This document shows, piece by piece, positions 10,956 to 21,172 of a stretch of 41,881 nt of DNA (within the stretch, counting starts at the first letter, position 1; each line of letters begins with the position of its first letter). A program made the position numbers and the translations under genes. The notes beneath the pieces were generated by a model, which was given only the letters and a program-made list of their open reading frames with translations, had not been told where the DNA came from and ran no database searches. Source of the DNA: Diaporthe sp. PMI_573 (lineage: Eukaryota > Ascomycota > Sordariomycetes > Diaporthales > Diaporthaceae). Location: contig JAJTUP010000179.1 of assembly GCA_021399435.1 (NCBI GenBank), positions 1-41,881 on the forward strand. Reading direction: 5' to 3'.

Positions 10956-11761
10956 TTTAGCAGTTTACAGAAAGGAAAACAACGGTGGGATATTGTACAA
11001 TGGGAGAAGCATGGACCAGAGAAGGAGTCCAGTGGCCCTCAGAGTCGCAGTTCCGCTGCTAGGGATTACCGTTACAAGATCGAGCTGGAGCTCGAGAAGT
11101 TCTGCCAGGATGTCCTTGATATTTTGGATAACCTTCTCATCCCCAACGCCACCCCTGGCGAGTTTGAGGTCTTCTACCGCAGGATGTTAGTGTGCTTTCT
11201 TCAAAGTCTTTCAAAGCAGTCAGTTATACGTATCTGTTGACTTTCCATATAAATAGGAAGGGCGACTACCACCGTTATCTTGCTGAGATCGCCTCGGGTG
11301 AGAAGCGCAGCAGCGCTACTGCTGCCGCCGATGAGGCCTACAAGGTGGGAGCGTGCACATCACTGATTCATATGGTATGGACAGTCCACTCACCATCGAA
11401 TTTCCAGAATGCAACCGATGTTGCACAGGTCGAGCTGAAACCCACTCACTCTACCCGCCTGGGACTGGCACTCAACTTCTCTGTATTTCAATACGAAATT
11501 CTGGACACCCCAGAACCTGCGTGCCACCTCGCTAAGCAGGCTATCCACGATGCCATGGTCAACCTCGATCATCTTTCTGAAGAATCCTACCGGGACACCA
11601 CTCTTATCTTACAGCTTCTCCAGGACAACCTTGATCTGTGGGCCTCGTTCGATAATGGCGATGACGAGGCTGAGGCAGCAGGTATTTATGAAGGAGCCAA
11701 AGAAAGATATTTCGCAGAGAATACTAAACTGAAAGCCGACGAGCCCAACATGGCCAGGTAA
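10956..11761 (+). pseudogene. 14-3-3-like protein lacking a recognisable N-terminus
   Basis: The segments 10956-11185, 11257-11344 and 11408-11761 join through introns 11186-11256 (GTTAGT … AAATAG) and 11345-11407 (GTGGGA … TTCCAG). They give a clear 14-3-3 protein from helix 4 onward: [75 protein letters not shown]. 14-3-3 proteins are phosphoserine-binding dimer adaptors, and the dimer interface sits in the missing first 60 or so residues. Upstream, 10930-10985 shows LAVYRKE-like residues in another frame, so the N-terminal part appears shifted by an indel. Residues in the ligand groove are partly altered (FQYEIL for FYYEIL). It may be a decaying duplicate of the housekeeping gene, or a gene whose first exons I cannot resolve. 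Confidence 0.75.
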
Positions 11762-12336
11762 AAGCATAGGAGAGCAGTGTCTCAATTCTGCTGGATCACG
11801 GCAAGGAAAGAGTCGTAGTCGGCGGGGCGGCCTACCAGGCATATATAAAACATCGGCGAGCAGAAGAAACGCATCAAGGACAAAATGGAGCGGGGCAACA
11901 GATCCCCTGCCATAATCTCGATCAAGCCTTTTAGCCGTTATCTCAGTCTCTTCGTGACCACCCAAAGTCCTCGAATCTCGTGCAGCATGCTCAGACGTCC
12001 ACGACATAAAAGTGAAAAATAAAGAAGACGCTTTGGATAGAGTGAAAAGCGCCTCTAGCAAAGTTTCGCATATTGGTTCTTATGATTTGAGCGGCACTAC
12101 AGTACAGTATTTTGTTGTACTGTACAAAGGTGCGGGGCTATCTTAGAGGTACCGACAACCCGCGCTATGTCGTCCGGCACAAGAAACCGAGATGCGCTCC
12201 CCAGCAGCGTCTCATAGAAAGAAGGTTTCTGGATCCTAAAAGAAAGAATGGTTTCGCGGTTCAATAATTAAAAATCCTTGAATGGTCGCACATTCAAATT
12301 TCCTTTCCCAGCTATGTGCAACATCCTCCCATCATA
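11762..12336. other. Intergenic, one strong inverted repeat
   Basis: No gene is visible. GTACAGTA (12102-12109) and TACTGTAC (12118-12125) form an 8-bp stem with an 8-nt loop. The same GTACTGTAC-type word recurs at several places in 36800-37550. Its role is unknown. Confidence 0.4.
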
Positions 12337-12497
12337 ATGACATCTACTAAGGTCATCAACTCTGTCTCTAAAACGGATGGCTTCCATACAGATGACAAAC
12401 GAGCCAATACCCTTGCTCAGTCTTTTGCTGCATTAAGACTGCATTGTATAACACAAGAGAATGAAGATGAACTACGATCTCACACTCCTCCTACCAA
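12337..12497 (+). CDS. Possible first exon of an unknown small gene
   Basis: An ATG at 12337 opens 53 codons, ending at a good donor, GTAAGT, at 12498. The peptide is polar and unrecognised. No matching downstream exon is evident, because LINE sequence begins about 90 bases further on. It could be a gene truncated by that insertion, or chance. Confidence 0.22.
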
Positions 12498-12589
12498 GTA
12501 AGTTCTTTAAGCCCCGCTGCTGCTACTTCAACCCCCCACCCACCAACAACGGCTCGTCAAAACAATATCGGCCTTGTCAAAATCAATCA

Positions 12590-13287
12590 ATTTAGCATCA
12601 AAAATACCCCTGGGCAGAACCTTCTGCCACTGGCAGCGGAGTTCCCGTTCCATGCCCTCCTCTTTGATGAGGTTTTGCGGGCGTTAAAGGTCGGGATAGC
12701 CCCGTCAGAGCAGTGCGCATGTGGACAAGCAGCAGAGACAGTAAAACACTTCCTCTTCCGATGTAGAAAATGGACGGCGTACCGGATGGAGATGCTCCGG
12801 TGTACAAACACTCACAGAAGCAACATTTCTTTCTATCTAGGAGGAAAATCAGCATCAGATAACAAAGACTGGTCTCCAAGCTTAGAGGCCGTTCGGGCAA
12901 CGATACGATTCGCAATAGCCACGGGCCGACTTGACGCAAACCAACCGTCGGGCAACTAAAACACTTAACCGATCACCCACCACTCTCCGCCACCGAACCC
13001 ACACCCATCACCTCGTGCCACGGACAGCAGGCACCGCTTCAGCCGCCGAGGATAGGACGTTGAACACTTGGAGAATCGCCTCCAAGCCAGCCTACTACTA
13101 ATCCTACTAACCCACGAGAATCCGAAGAGAAATGGCAGAAGAAGGCAAATAAGCTAGAATGGACTCTGCATGGGCTTTAAGGAGATCAAGGCATATCTTG
13201 GGAAATGTATGGTCAAATTGTTAATAGTTGCCCTTTCGGGTTAAGCCCGCCGGGCGGAATAAATTGTGTGTGTGTGTGTGTGTGTGA
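12590..13287 (+). mobile_element. 3' end of a Tad1-like LINE retrotransposon
   Basis: An open frame to 12959 encodes the end of the LINE polyprotein, a zinc-knuckle-like C-x-C block (SEQCACGQAAETVKHFLFRC) followed by WTAYRMEML and ATIRFAIATGRLD. This is characteristic of the C-terminus of fungal Tad1-clade reverse transcriptase proteins. It is followed by a 3' untranslated region with the short hairpin CGGGTTAAGCCCGCCGGGCGG (in parts, 13238-13257) and a (TG)n tail at 13265-13287. Everything upstream (endonuclease and reverse transcriptase) is missing, which is the usual 5' truncation of LINE copies. Confidence 0.8.
13265..13287 (+). repeat. (TG)n microsatellite tail
   Basis: About eleven TG units directly follow the LINE 3' untranslated region and fit a simple-repeat tail of that element. 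Confidence 0.85.
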
Positions 13288-13289
13288 GC

Positions 13290-14686
13290 TCACAATCAAC
13301 TACTACTTCGTTTGGTAATGTCTCAAGTATGCCTTTGTGGCGCGGAGAACTGCAGCGGCATGATCGGAGTCAAGCGAAAAAAATTCGCGGGATCGAACGG
13401 CGACAGGCATCACAGGACCCTTTGCGAGCCCAGTTTCAGTAGCTCATCTCATCTCCTAGACCTTAGTCAATGATGATTGTATTTACTCCGTCTTTGGCAA
13501 AAAACGTGATCGTTTCTGCTTGCGGAGTTGTGCGAGGATCTGCCTCCGTGAGAAAGGCTTTTGTGGTCGTGGTGGCGGGGCTGCTCTATCAACAAACTTG
13601 CCTTATCCCATTCGGACAGCTGTGTGGCCTAGCCGTGGCAATAGCGGGCTCCATGGAACAGCTGAAAGAGCAAGGCCTGCGGTGCGATGGACCGGGTGCT
13701 ACCCCGTGTTCCCCGTCTCCTTGTCAGACGGAGGGCCGGCGCAGTTGGCTTCCGTTCTCGAGACCAGCTAAATTGCATCGGATGCCCACCACCTTGTACG
13801 CCCCTGTCCCCTTCCACAGCATGCTTGTTCTTGTCTCCAGGTTCAGCGATCATGATGACTCTACTAACTGCATAAATCCCGCAGGAGAAACTCTCATGAA
13901 GCGATCGCCTTCTCAGCCGACTTCGCTCCCAGGTGATGCTGCTGTCGCTTTCACGCACACTTAAAACACCCCTGCTTTATAGACCCACTCACATATGGTC
14001 CCACACCACGACACAGACCCTACGGCTAGGATCACCAGCTTGGTGAGGAGTATTACTTGCTACAAGGTCAAGTTGTGGTTGGACGACTCAAGCACCACAC
14101 GGCCTCCTCCTTAATAAGTTGGTGTTCCCCTCGGACCGTTTGTTCAGATAAGATTGAATAAGTCTCTGCAGAGGACGAGATTCCGAGAAAAATAGCAGCA
14201 ACCTTTCCTACACGGCACAGGTACGCGAAGAATATGGCCGAGGTAGGAAACTTTTTGGGGCTTGTAATGATAACTGCTAACTACCTAAGTCTCAGAGCCA
14301 CAGTGTTCTATCATTGGACCAGTTGGAGACCATTATTGAGAGTCAACCACAGCTGATCATCACCGGCTCAGGACCATCTAGAGAGCTAGGTCTCGGTACA
14401 CGTTATGCGCTGTCAGACGGTGGCTCTGTCCATAGCGAACACCTGATCTCTGTCCAGAGCGAACACCTGATGCAAATTCCGTCCGGGCAGGCACTTGTTC
14501 GTGACTGGGAGAGAAAAGTTGGAGGCGCCTCCGAAACAGTGACGGAGTGCGACTGTTGTTGGGCTGTCGTATCGCAGCTATCGGAAGCAGTAGGGGAATG
14601 TATCAGGATGCTTCGTGCCATCTGGCCCTTCTGAAATCTTGCAAGTCCTCAAAACTTCAATGAAGGAATCGATTCTCTAGAACTTC
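13290..14686. other. Long stretch without a convincing gene
   Basis: Two forward open frames exist, 13470-13964 (164 codons) and 14314-14634 (106 codons). Neither resembles a family I know and neither has clear introns. The second contains a 14-base direct repeat (agcgaacacctgat at about 14436 and 14458) that duplicates SEHL in the peptide. A run of frames is open on both strands at 13500-13960, more consistent with GC-rich composition than with coding. Confidence 0.4.
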
Positions 14687-15450
14687 TCATAGTGACCTGC
14701 GGCGCGGAGTTGTCATCATACATGACGCCATCTCAGTATCTTCTGGCTCGCTGCATTTGCCTTGTGCCTTGCTCAGGATAGCCTTTTGAACAATGGCAAA
14801 CTTCCTCCAAGTAGTAAACGAAGGCGGAATTATAATGTTCCCTGCACCAATACAACCGTCTATTTCCTCCAACGAGACAAAACTCCGAATGCTCAGGGTC
14901 GTCTCCATGTATTTGTCGGTCGAAGACTTCCACCTATACGTCGCGCAGTGAACGCTCCAGGTAGGAGGCAACCACCACTCGCCCGGTATGTACGGTCTTA
15001 CAGTTTCGGCATCGAGATCAGTAGCGCGGGTACAGACGGCCTCAACGGTCGGTATCCAGACCGTCCCAATGCCTTCAAGATATATGCGAGGCACCATGTT
15101 GGGAAAGCTGACAAATTCATCCTGACATGTGGCTCTGACGATGCTCCAAAGTGGTTCTGTACTTATCAGCATATAAGACAGATGACGTGATTAATCATTT
15201 GCTTACTAGTAGATGGGCTGCCGGGCCTCAGAGTATCATAGCATACCAAGTTGTCTTGGATATCGTCGAACCAGGTATGCGAAGAGTCCGGGGTGCCGGG
15301 CCTCATGTCTTGGATGTCTTCTGTGCTCGAGAGTGGCTCAAGACTCCCAGGAGACTCAGATCCGGAATCAGACTCTGAACAACCCTGGATGTCTAAGTCG
15401 GCCTGAGGCTCTGGGTTGCCGTGAAAGTCAGGTCGCAACTCGCTTGCCAT
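14687..15450 (-). CDS. Unrecognised two-exon protein (237 aa)
   Basis: Exon 1 runs from 15450 to 15207 (ATG at 15448-15450). The intron is 15206-15157 (GTAAGC donor, CTGATAAG branch-like, TACAG acceptor, 50 nt). Exon 2 runs from 15156 to the stop at 14687, and phases agree (244 + 470 nt). The first 75 residues are acidic, Ser/Pro/Glu-rich and probably disordered. The second part is more ordered, with Trp/Tyr-rich stretches (EWWLPPTWSVHCATYRW) and no membrane segment. I do not recognise a domain. The clean splice phase supports a real gene. Confidence 0.5.
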
Positions 15451-15816
15451 GTTGATGGTGCTGCGAAGTCAGGATTCCCATTAACGAGATGGAGAAGAGG
15501 ACTTTACTCAAAAATCCCAAACAAGTTCGCAGGCGCAATCAACCCTCCGCCTTTATACATATTTGTCTACAAAATCGAACACAGAGGGAGAAAGACTAGG
15601 GTACCACGTCTAGTTAGCTACCAGGAAGGCACGATGCCAGCATGGCTCGACCGGTGTGAAATACCCGGTCGCTTCCGCCTCCCATGCTACCCTCCCAGCA
15701 CCCGGCTCGCGGTGGACATCATGGATCGTTGGTTGAAAAGATCGAGCGAGCCAGCGTGCAGCCCGTGAGGCGGCGACATGTTGTTTCCAGGTTGGCTACC
15801 GAGAGCAGATTTGCAT

Positions 15817-16215
15817 TCAAATTTTCTGAAATAGATGCCTCAACCACCATGGAACCTCTGCAGGCTGTCCATCCCCATAACAACCATTTACACAGCATAC
15901 ACAGCTACAGGCCGCACTGGCACCCTCTTCGGCGTGGCCAAAGTCACCAAACTGAGGATATGGTTGTCTGTGAATCCCGCTCCACAACATCTCCCGCATC
16001 GCGCTCTGAATCTTCCCTACTTCAGATGCTAAGTCGCGGACCAAGACGTGCATTGTACGATATTCTTGCGTCAACTCTAAAATAGCGCGCTCCATTTCAC
16101 CATGCTGCTGCTGAAGGGCTTGCATCTCCTCGAGAACGTTGGATTTCAACTCAACAGCGTCCTGCAGTTCGCCTTGTCGCTGAAGTTGCATATCCTCTGG
16201 ACTCTCAAATCTCGA
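15817..16215 (-). CDS. Coiled-coil protein fragment, abuts hAT sequence
   Basis: The minus-strand frame reads from about 16205 to 15817. It gives a heptad-rich helix, MQLQRQGELQDAV…LEEMQALQQQHGEMERAI (broken here), and a Cys-rich end (ACSCVCCVNGC). On the plus strand, hAT coding starts at about 16218, so the upstream part of this frame is read through transposon sequence and is not genuine. I infer that the gene's 5' part was replaced or displaced by the hAT piece. No function can be assigned. Confidence 0.4.
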   Translation of the reverse strand, partial: SRFESPEDMQLQRQGELQDAVELKSNVLEEMQALQQQHGEMERAILELTQEYRTMHVLVRDLASEVGKIQSAMREMLWSGIHRQPYPQFGDFGHAEEGASAACSCVCCVNGCYGDGQPAEVPWWLRHLFQKI

Positions 16216-16217
16216 CT

Positions 16218-16554
16218 GAGGGATGGGAGGAAGGTGGAGACTGAGTGGGAGGTCTGGATAAAGCAGGTGCCGTCGAAGGATGACATGACCGTTAAGAATC
16301 CTCTGGCGTGGTGGGTGGACCGACGCCACGTATGGCCTATTCTCAGCAAACTTGCTCTTAACATTTTCAGCACACCAGCGATGAGCGCAGAGCCAGAGCG
16401 CGTATTCTCTGACGGTAGTGAGCTCATCACCGACAAGCGCAACGGTCTCGGCGATGACACAGTTGAAGCTGAGATGATACAGAAGAATTGGATTACTTCA
16501 AAGATCTTGCGCGGGATTTCTACACCAAGAGGTCTATACAAATTACCTGATTAG
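16218..16554 (+). pseudogene. hAT transposase, C-terminal end only (copy 3)
   Basis: About 110 codons encode the hAT dimerisation block: NPLAWWVDRRHVWPILSKLA, FSTPAMSAEPERVFS, then ITDKRNGLGDDTVEAEM. All catalytic regions are absent. A terminus with CAATCGA-type repeats follows. It overlaps the start of the antisense coiled-coil frame, which marks a rearrangement junction at about 16215. Confidence 0.85.
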
Positions 16555-16574
16555 GCATAGTATATCAAGTACTT

Positions 16575-16690
16575 GACAAGTTGTCAATCGAGGCCGCTGA
16601 TTAGTCAAGTCAAGCTTCAATCGAGCTGAGATAGGTTCAATCAATCGAGTTTGAGGGCCGAAATTGAACTCGATTGATTGTTAGCCACAC
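16575..16690 (+). repeat. hAT terminal repeats, CAATCGA/TCGATTG-type
   Basis: TTCAATCGAG-like words occur at about 16584, 16616 and 16640. The inverse form CTCGATTGATTG occurs at about 16670-16681. This is the same head-to-head arrangement as at the other hAT ends, with yet another unit. Confidence 0.5.
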
Positions 16691-16699
16691 TGGTCGGCT

Positions 16700-17173
16700 G
16701 AGTCGAAGCTGTTCGCCAAAGATCCAGAGGAAGAAAAGTTGGTCATCGAAAAATTGCCCGAAGGAAACTGGCCAAGGGGAATGTTAAGTATGCAAGATTC
16801 CGGGCGTTGCCCGCCAGCCAATCGGCTTCGTTGGGCGGGATGGAACGACGCCGCGATTACGCACTAGCAACTGCGAGGTGTGTCATCCTGCACGGGTGAC
16901 ATATCGACCGATTACCATTTTGGGGAATGGCGGGCGACATCGACGTCTTGACAGCCTCGCCTGAGAATGCGCTCGTATAAGCCAAATTACAAATCTCGCG
17001 GACTCAGGCGGCGATGGCCGACTCGTTCGAACTCTGGAAGTGTATATATATGCCATCTGCCGGTTGGTCTTTGAACGTGGACCTGGGGCCTTACATCGCC
17101 AAAGTTCAAGTTCTTTGCACAACCTCTATTTATCAACCTACAACCGTCCATTTGACACCCCAAAGCGTACGAA
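16700..17173 (+). promoter_or_regulatory. Upstream region of the arsenite methyltransferase gene
   Basis: No gene is visible. A TATA-like TGTATATATA lies at 17040-17049. The last 60 bases before the ATG at 17174 are C/A-rich, as in fungal leaders. I see no certain bZIP half-site pair. Confidence 0.35.
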
Positions 17174-18336
17174 ATGAATGTCGAGAAGATCTACGAATCT
17201 GTGCGAGACAGATATACCGCCGCAGCCCGTGGCGCGGATCCAGGTTACAGCCATTCTGTCGCAAAGTCCTTCGGATACACCGAAGAAGAGCTTGCGAGCA
17301 TTCCAAAGGATGCCAACCTGGGTCTGAGTTGCGGCAACCCTACCGCCATCGCCAGCCTCCGAGAGGTACGAAGAAGGCGTCACCTCGAACACGTTTGTGC
17401 ATAGTACTGATGCTGCGTACCTAAAGGGAGAAACCGTCGTCGATCTGGGCAGTGGCGCTGGGTTCGACGTTTTTCTGGCAGCCAGCAAGGTCGGGCCGAC
17501 GGGCGCCGTTTATGGCGTTGACATGAACAAGGCGAGTGATGCAGCTTATGCCCGCTGTGGTGTTGGTTTCTCCTGACAGTCCCCTAGGACATGATCATCC
17601 GCGCAAGCAAATCCCGAGCCGAGACCAACAGTCACAACGTCTCGTTCGTCGAGTCAAAGATCACCGACATCCCACTGCAGTCCGGCATCGCGGATTGCAT
17701 CATCTCCAACTGCGTCATCAATCTTGTCCCGGCCGAGGAAAAGCAGCTGGCGTTCAATGAGATGTTCCGCTTGCTGAAGCCCGGTGGGAGACTCGCGATC
17801 TCGGACATCCTGTTGAAGCAAGCCTTGCCCGACGGCCTCCAATCGTGCATGGCGCTATACACGGGTTGCGTCGCAGGGGCCAGTCAGGTCGCCGAGTACG
17901 AGAAGTACTTGCAGGTCGCTGGTTTTCAGGGTGGGTCTACCTTACCAAGCAGACACGAATATCGCACGTTCGGCAGATGATAACAAACTGGCAGAGGTCC
18001 TGATCACCGACACGGACGCCGATCTAAACGTATATCTCGAGACTGACGTCGATGGGACCACGAAAGCGGCGTCTGATCATGGACCCAGCGGCCAGTGCTG
18101 TGGTATCGCTACCAAGGATGAGACGGCAGCATCGTGCCAAGCGGGACAGGGGAAGTGTTGCGCCAGCAAGGACGCCGAGGGGGACTCCGAGAATGGCGGC
18201 TGTGGAGGTTGCGGTGGGGGACAGCTGGGTGATCTGAACAAGTGGGCCGGTAAGTTCTCAATCCCACCCGGCGAACTGTCAATCTGACTCGCCGTTTTGC
18301 CTAGGCTCGTATAAGATCTTCGCTGTTAAAGCGTAG
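17174..18336 (+). CDS. arsM: Arsenite S-adenosylmethionine methyltransferase (308 aa)
   Basis: The enzyme adds methyl groups from S-adenosylmethionine to As(III) in the cytosol, giving methylarsenicals. Exons are 17174-17365, 17427-17531, 17588-17930, 17995-18249 and 18305-18336, and all phases agree. Visible motifs are SAM motif I DLGSGAG (residues 70-76), VDMNKDM (96-101), SNCVINLVP (139-147) and [13 protein letters not shown]. Three of the four cysteines known from ArsM enzymes are present: C53 (LSCGNP), C141 and C192 (TGCVAG). The N-terminal one is not seen. The C-terminal tail is Cys-rich ([20 protein letters not shown]) and ends in [13 protein letters not shown], as in fungal homologues. 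Intron 2 (17532-17587) uses a GC donor (AAG|GCGAGT). It is convergent with the arsenate reductase, 233 bases apart. Confidence 0.95.
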
Positions 18337-18569
18337 CTCACTCGGAAAGGACGCTTGTTGAGCTTGGGGAGCGCCGCTCCGATGTTGCCCTGTCGTTACT
18401 CTGTCGCGATGGCGATTACACGCTTGGGGAATGTGCTGGGCTGTCTCCAGGTCATTTTCACATCGGGCGCACCGACGTCACACAAGGCTACACGCACACA
18501 CATCTCTGGACACAAAGATTCTACGTCACTCGTTGTAGCTACACTGGAGAGCGTATCTTCCTCATCATT

Positions 18570-19204
18570 CTACTTATCAGTCGCGCGCCAGACCCTTTCG
18601 TCGTATTCATCCATCCAGCGCAGGTACTCACCGCCAGCTGTAGCCCATCCCTTGATCCCCTCCAGGAGAACCAGGCTTTCCATGTTGCTGTCCCCCTTGC
18701 TTCCGATATGGTCGGCGAACCAGCTTCCGGCCCGGTTTCCGCGACCGCGCGAAGAACCTACCTGCGTCAATGCTCATGAAAGCAGCACGCAAATAAGAGG
18801 GCATGGGATGGCTCAACTTACCACAGTACCAGATGATGCGGCGTAGACCAGCAGCCTTGAAGATCTCGTATAAGGTGGGAATCGTAGGCCACAGGCTTTG
18901 GGCGGGCAAGTTTACGGATCCACGAATCGTTCCGCCCTAAGAAATGCCGTCAAACCCCAACCAAACAGCACCAGTGGGAGTCGGAAGGAGAGGAAAGCCG
19001 AGGAGGCCATGCCCAAGTACATACCTCATGGTCGTTCCGTCGTAGATCAACAAGGATGAAGTCTTTGCTAGCACTGTTTCTTGCGTCGCATAGCATGCGC
19101 AAGACGTCCTCGCGAGACACAATGGCCGCTTCTTTCTTCGGCGCAGGGTAGTTCACGTACCAAGGCGCCGGTGCCGAACTACCAGCGTCTGTGGTATAAG
19201 CCAT
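18570..19204 (-). CDS. acr2: CDC25/rhodanese-type arsenate reductase (160 aa)
   Basis: It reduces As(V) to As(III), presumably with glutathione/glutaredoxin as in yeast Acr2p. Exons on the minus strand are 19204-19025, 18936-18822 and 18757-18570. Introns are 19024-18937 (GTATGT … TTAG) and 18821-18758 (GTAAGT … GTAG), and phases agree. The protein has a rhodanese fold signature, FILVDLRRNDHEGGTIRGS, INLPAQ-like VNLPAQSL, and the active-site loop C98-G-S-S-R-G-R104 (CX5R). LLEGIKGWATAGGEY follows near the C-terminus. The ATG at 19204 was chosen because homologues begin close to the rhodanese fold; the frame stays open further upstream. The family also contains Ych1-type phosphatases, but the arsenic-gene context favours arsenate reduction. 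Confidence 0.92.
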
Positions 19205-19729
19205 GGTCGAGGTTTTGTAGCAGAGAACGCGAAACTGTTGGTTCGAGCGAATCGTGAACCTGTAGAACCTTTGGTTCAGCAGCATTGTAAGTCTCTGGAC
19301 CGTGGAGGTCGCTGCTCTTTTCAAGGTGCCTCTCCGCACCAGGTTGCCGGGCGCCGCTCCTTGAGGTCTGCTTGGCTCGGACGGTCCCTTGGCATGCATT
19401 AGTCTGTTGCGCTCGTCTCTTGATGGCAAAATGCAAGGGACGGCGCCACAAGTTTTCTCGTTGTATCTCCAAAGTATCCGGCACGGGCGAGAATCGGACG
19501 CTAGGCGGTGGGAGCCTGTCATTCCCGTGATTTCATTGGCCAATACCTCTCAGAGCAAAGTCGCCTCAGCTTCCATTCCAAACCACGTGCTATATAAAGC
19601 AGCTACCAGACCATCAAGGGATAAGCTACATGTTTCCATGCTCGACCGATTCTCCTTTCCATCATCAATAGCAGAGCTATCAAACTGAGTACGCCTCCTT
19701 TCTCCTTGCGCGACTTGGTTAAAGCATCC
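19205..19729. promoter_or_regulatory. Divergent promoter between arsenate reductase and ACR3 permease
   Basis: The 525 bases between the two ATGs contain, toward ACR3, a CCAAT-box palindrome ATTGGCCAAT (19535-19544), an E-box CACGTG (19584-19589) and a TATA box TATATAAA (19591-19598), about 130 bases before the ACR3 ATG. No comparable TATA box is evident on the reductase side. Shared control of both genes is inferred from the arrangement. I see no perfect AP-1/Yap site. Confidence 0.6.
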
Positions 19730-21172
19730 ATGGCGGAACGAGCCACTCATGCAGGAGCCGCCTTGAGCGGCACCGTCAACAAGCGGGATGACGACCTCAT
19801 CTCTACCACCAACGACGCGCGTGAGAGCGACCCGGAAGACCCAGGGAAACAACAGACGCAGGCCGAGAAGAAACGGTCCACCGAGAAGGTCTCGGCGTTC
19901 AAATCTCTCGGCTGGCTGGATCGTTTTCTTGCCGTCTGGATCCTGCTCGCCATGATTGTCGGTGTGCTGCTGGGGAACTTCGTCTCCGAAACAGGACCAG
20001 CCCTTCAGAAGGGCAAGTTTGCAGGGGTATCTGTCCCGATAGGTAAGTTCTCCATCTCCCTGCCATCCTCCGTCCTGCGACGCCAGGCGTGCCCTAGGCG
20101 ATGAGTCTTGCTAACATCTCCGCTCTGGTGCCATCTAGCTGTTGGGCTTCTGGTCATGATGTATCCCATCCTGTGCAAGGTCCGATACGAATCGCTGCAC
20201 GAGCTCCTCGCCGACCGGGGCCTGTGGAAGCAGATTGCCTTTAGCGTCTTTGTGAACTGGATCGTGGCTCCATTTTTGATGGTGGGTATCACGCTGGCAT
20301 CCATCTACACTGTGGACCCGACGGCTAACTTCTTTAAAGCTGGGCCATGCATGGGCATTTCTACCTGACAAGAGCGAGCTCCGTGTTGGCTTGATCCTGG
20401 TCGGACTTGGGAGATGCATTGCCATGGTACGTACTCACATCCTGGTGCCTCTCCAACCCCCCCCCCCTTTTTTTTTTCGGAAAGACCATTTAGCTGATCT
20501 CCATGTCCCTGATAGGTTTTGATCTGGACGGGCTTGGCCGGCGGCGACGGCGAATATTGCGCCATTCTCGTTGCAGTCAACTCCATTCTACAGATGGTAT
20601 TTTTCGCTCCGCTTGCCGTCTTCTTCATCCGCGTCATCAGCCACGAATCTGGTCCATTGGACATCTCCTACTCTGTCGTGGCGACCAGCGTGGCCGTCTT
20701 TCTCGGAATCCCGCTCGGTGCCGCCGTTATTACGCGCTTCGTCCTCCGCGCGACAGCCGGCCCTGCGTGGTTCGAGAAGGTCTTCCTCCGGTTTGCCGCG
20801 CCGTGGTCGCTCATCGGCTTGCTATACACGATTCTTGTGTTGTTTGCTTCGCAGGGCCACGCGGTGGTACACCAGATCGTCAGTGTGGTGCGGGTTGCGG
20901 CACCGTTGGCGGTGTACTTTGCGCTGGTCTTCTTCCTGACACTCTGGGCCACGAAACAACTCGGCTTCGGTTACGCTCTGGCAACGACGCAGAGCTTTAC
21001 AGCAGCCAGCAACAACTTCGAGCTCGCGATTGCCGTTGCTGTGGCAACGTTTGGTCCTGAAAGCGACCAGGCACTGGCTTCTACGGTGGGGCCGCTGATC
21101 GAGGTCCCGATGTTGCTCTGCCTGGTACATTTGGTCCAGTGGGTTGCGAACAGATGGGGTTGGCAGGACTAA
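19730..21172 (+). CDS. acr3: ACR3 arsenite efflux permease (399 aa)
   Basis: A ten-helix carrier of the BART superfamily that exports As(III) across the plasma membrane. Exons are 19730-20042, 20139-20281, 20340-20426 and 20516-21172. Introns are 20043-20138, 20282-20339 and 20427-20515, all GT-AG with consistent phases. The N-terminal 75 residues are hydrophilic and charged. Hydrophobic helices follow from FLAVWILLAMIVGVLLG. Conserved features are C117 (YPILCKV), the signature GRCIAM with the essential-type Cys178, GGDGEYC (190-196) and the SFTAASNNFELAIAVA block with Glu350. Length matches the family. Intron 3 holds a poly-C/poly-T run (about 20458-20477). The gene lies divergent from the reductase, with which it forms an export route. 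Confidence 0.95.

Noticed and set aside
11609..12061. 150-codon minus-strand open frame
   Set aside because: It overlaps the 14-3-3 exon on the other strand and shows no family resemblance; it is an antisense shadow.
13470..13964. 164-codon plus-strand open frame
   Set aside because: Frames are open on both strands here, with no motif, intron or hydrophobic pattern beyond composition, so it is not called as a gene.
19205..19543. N-terminal extension of the arsenate reductase (frame open to 19543)
   Set aside because: The extension is basic, low-complexity and lies over promoter elements of ACR3. The family starts near the rhodanese fold, so the ATG at 19204 was chosen.
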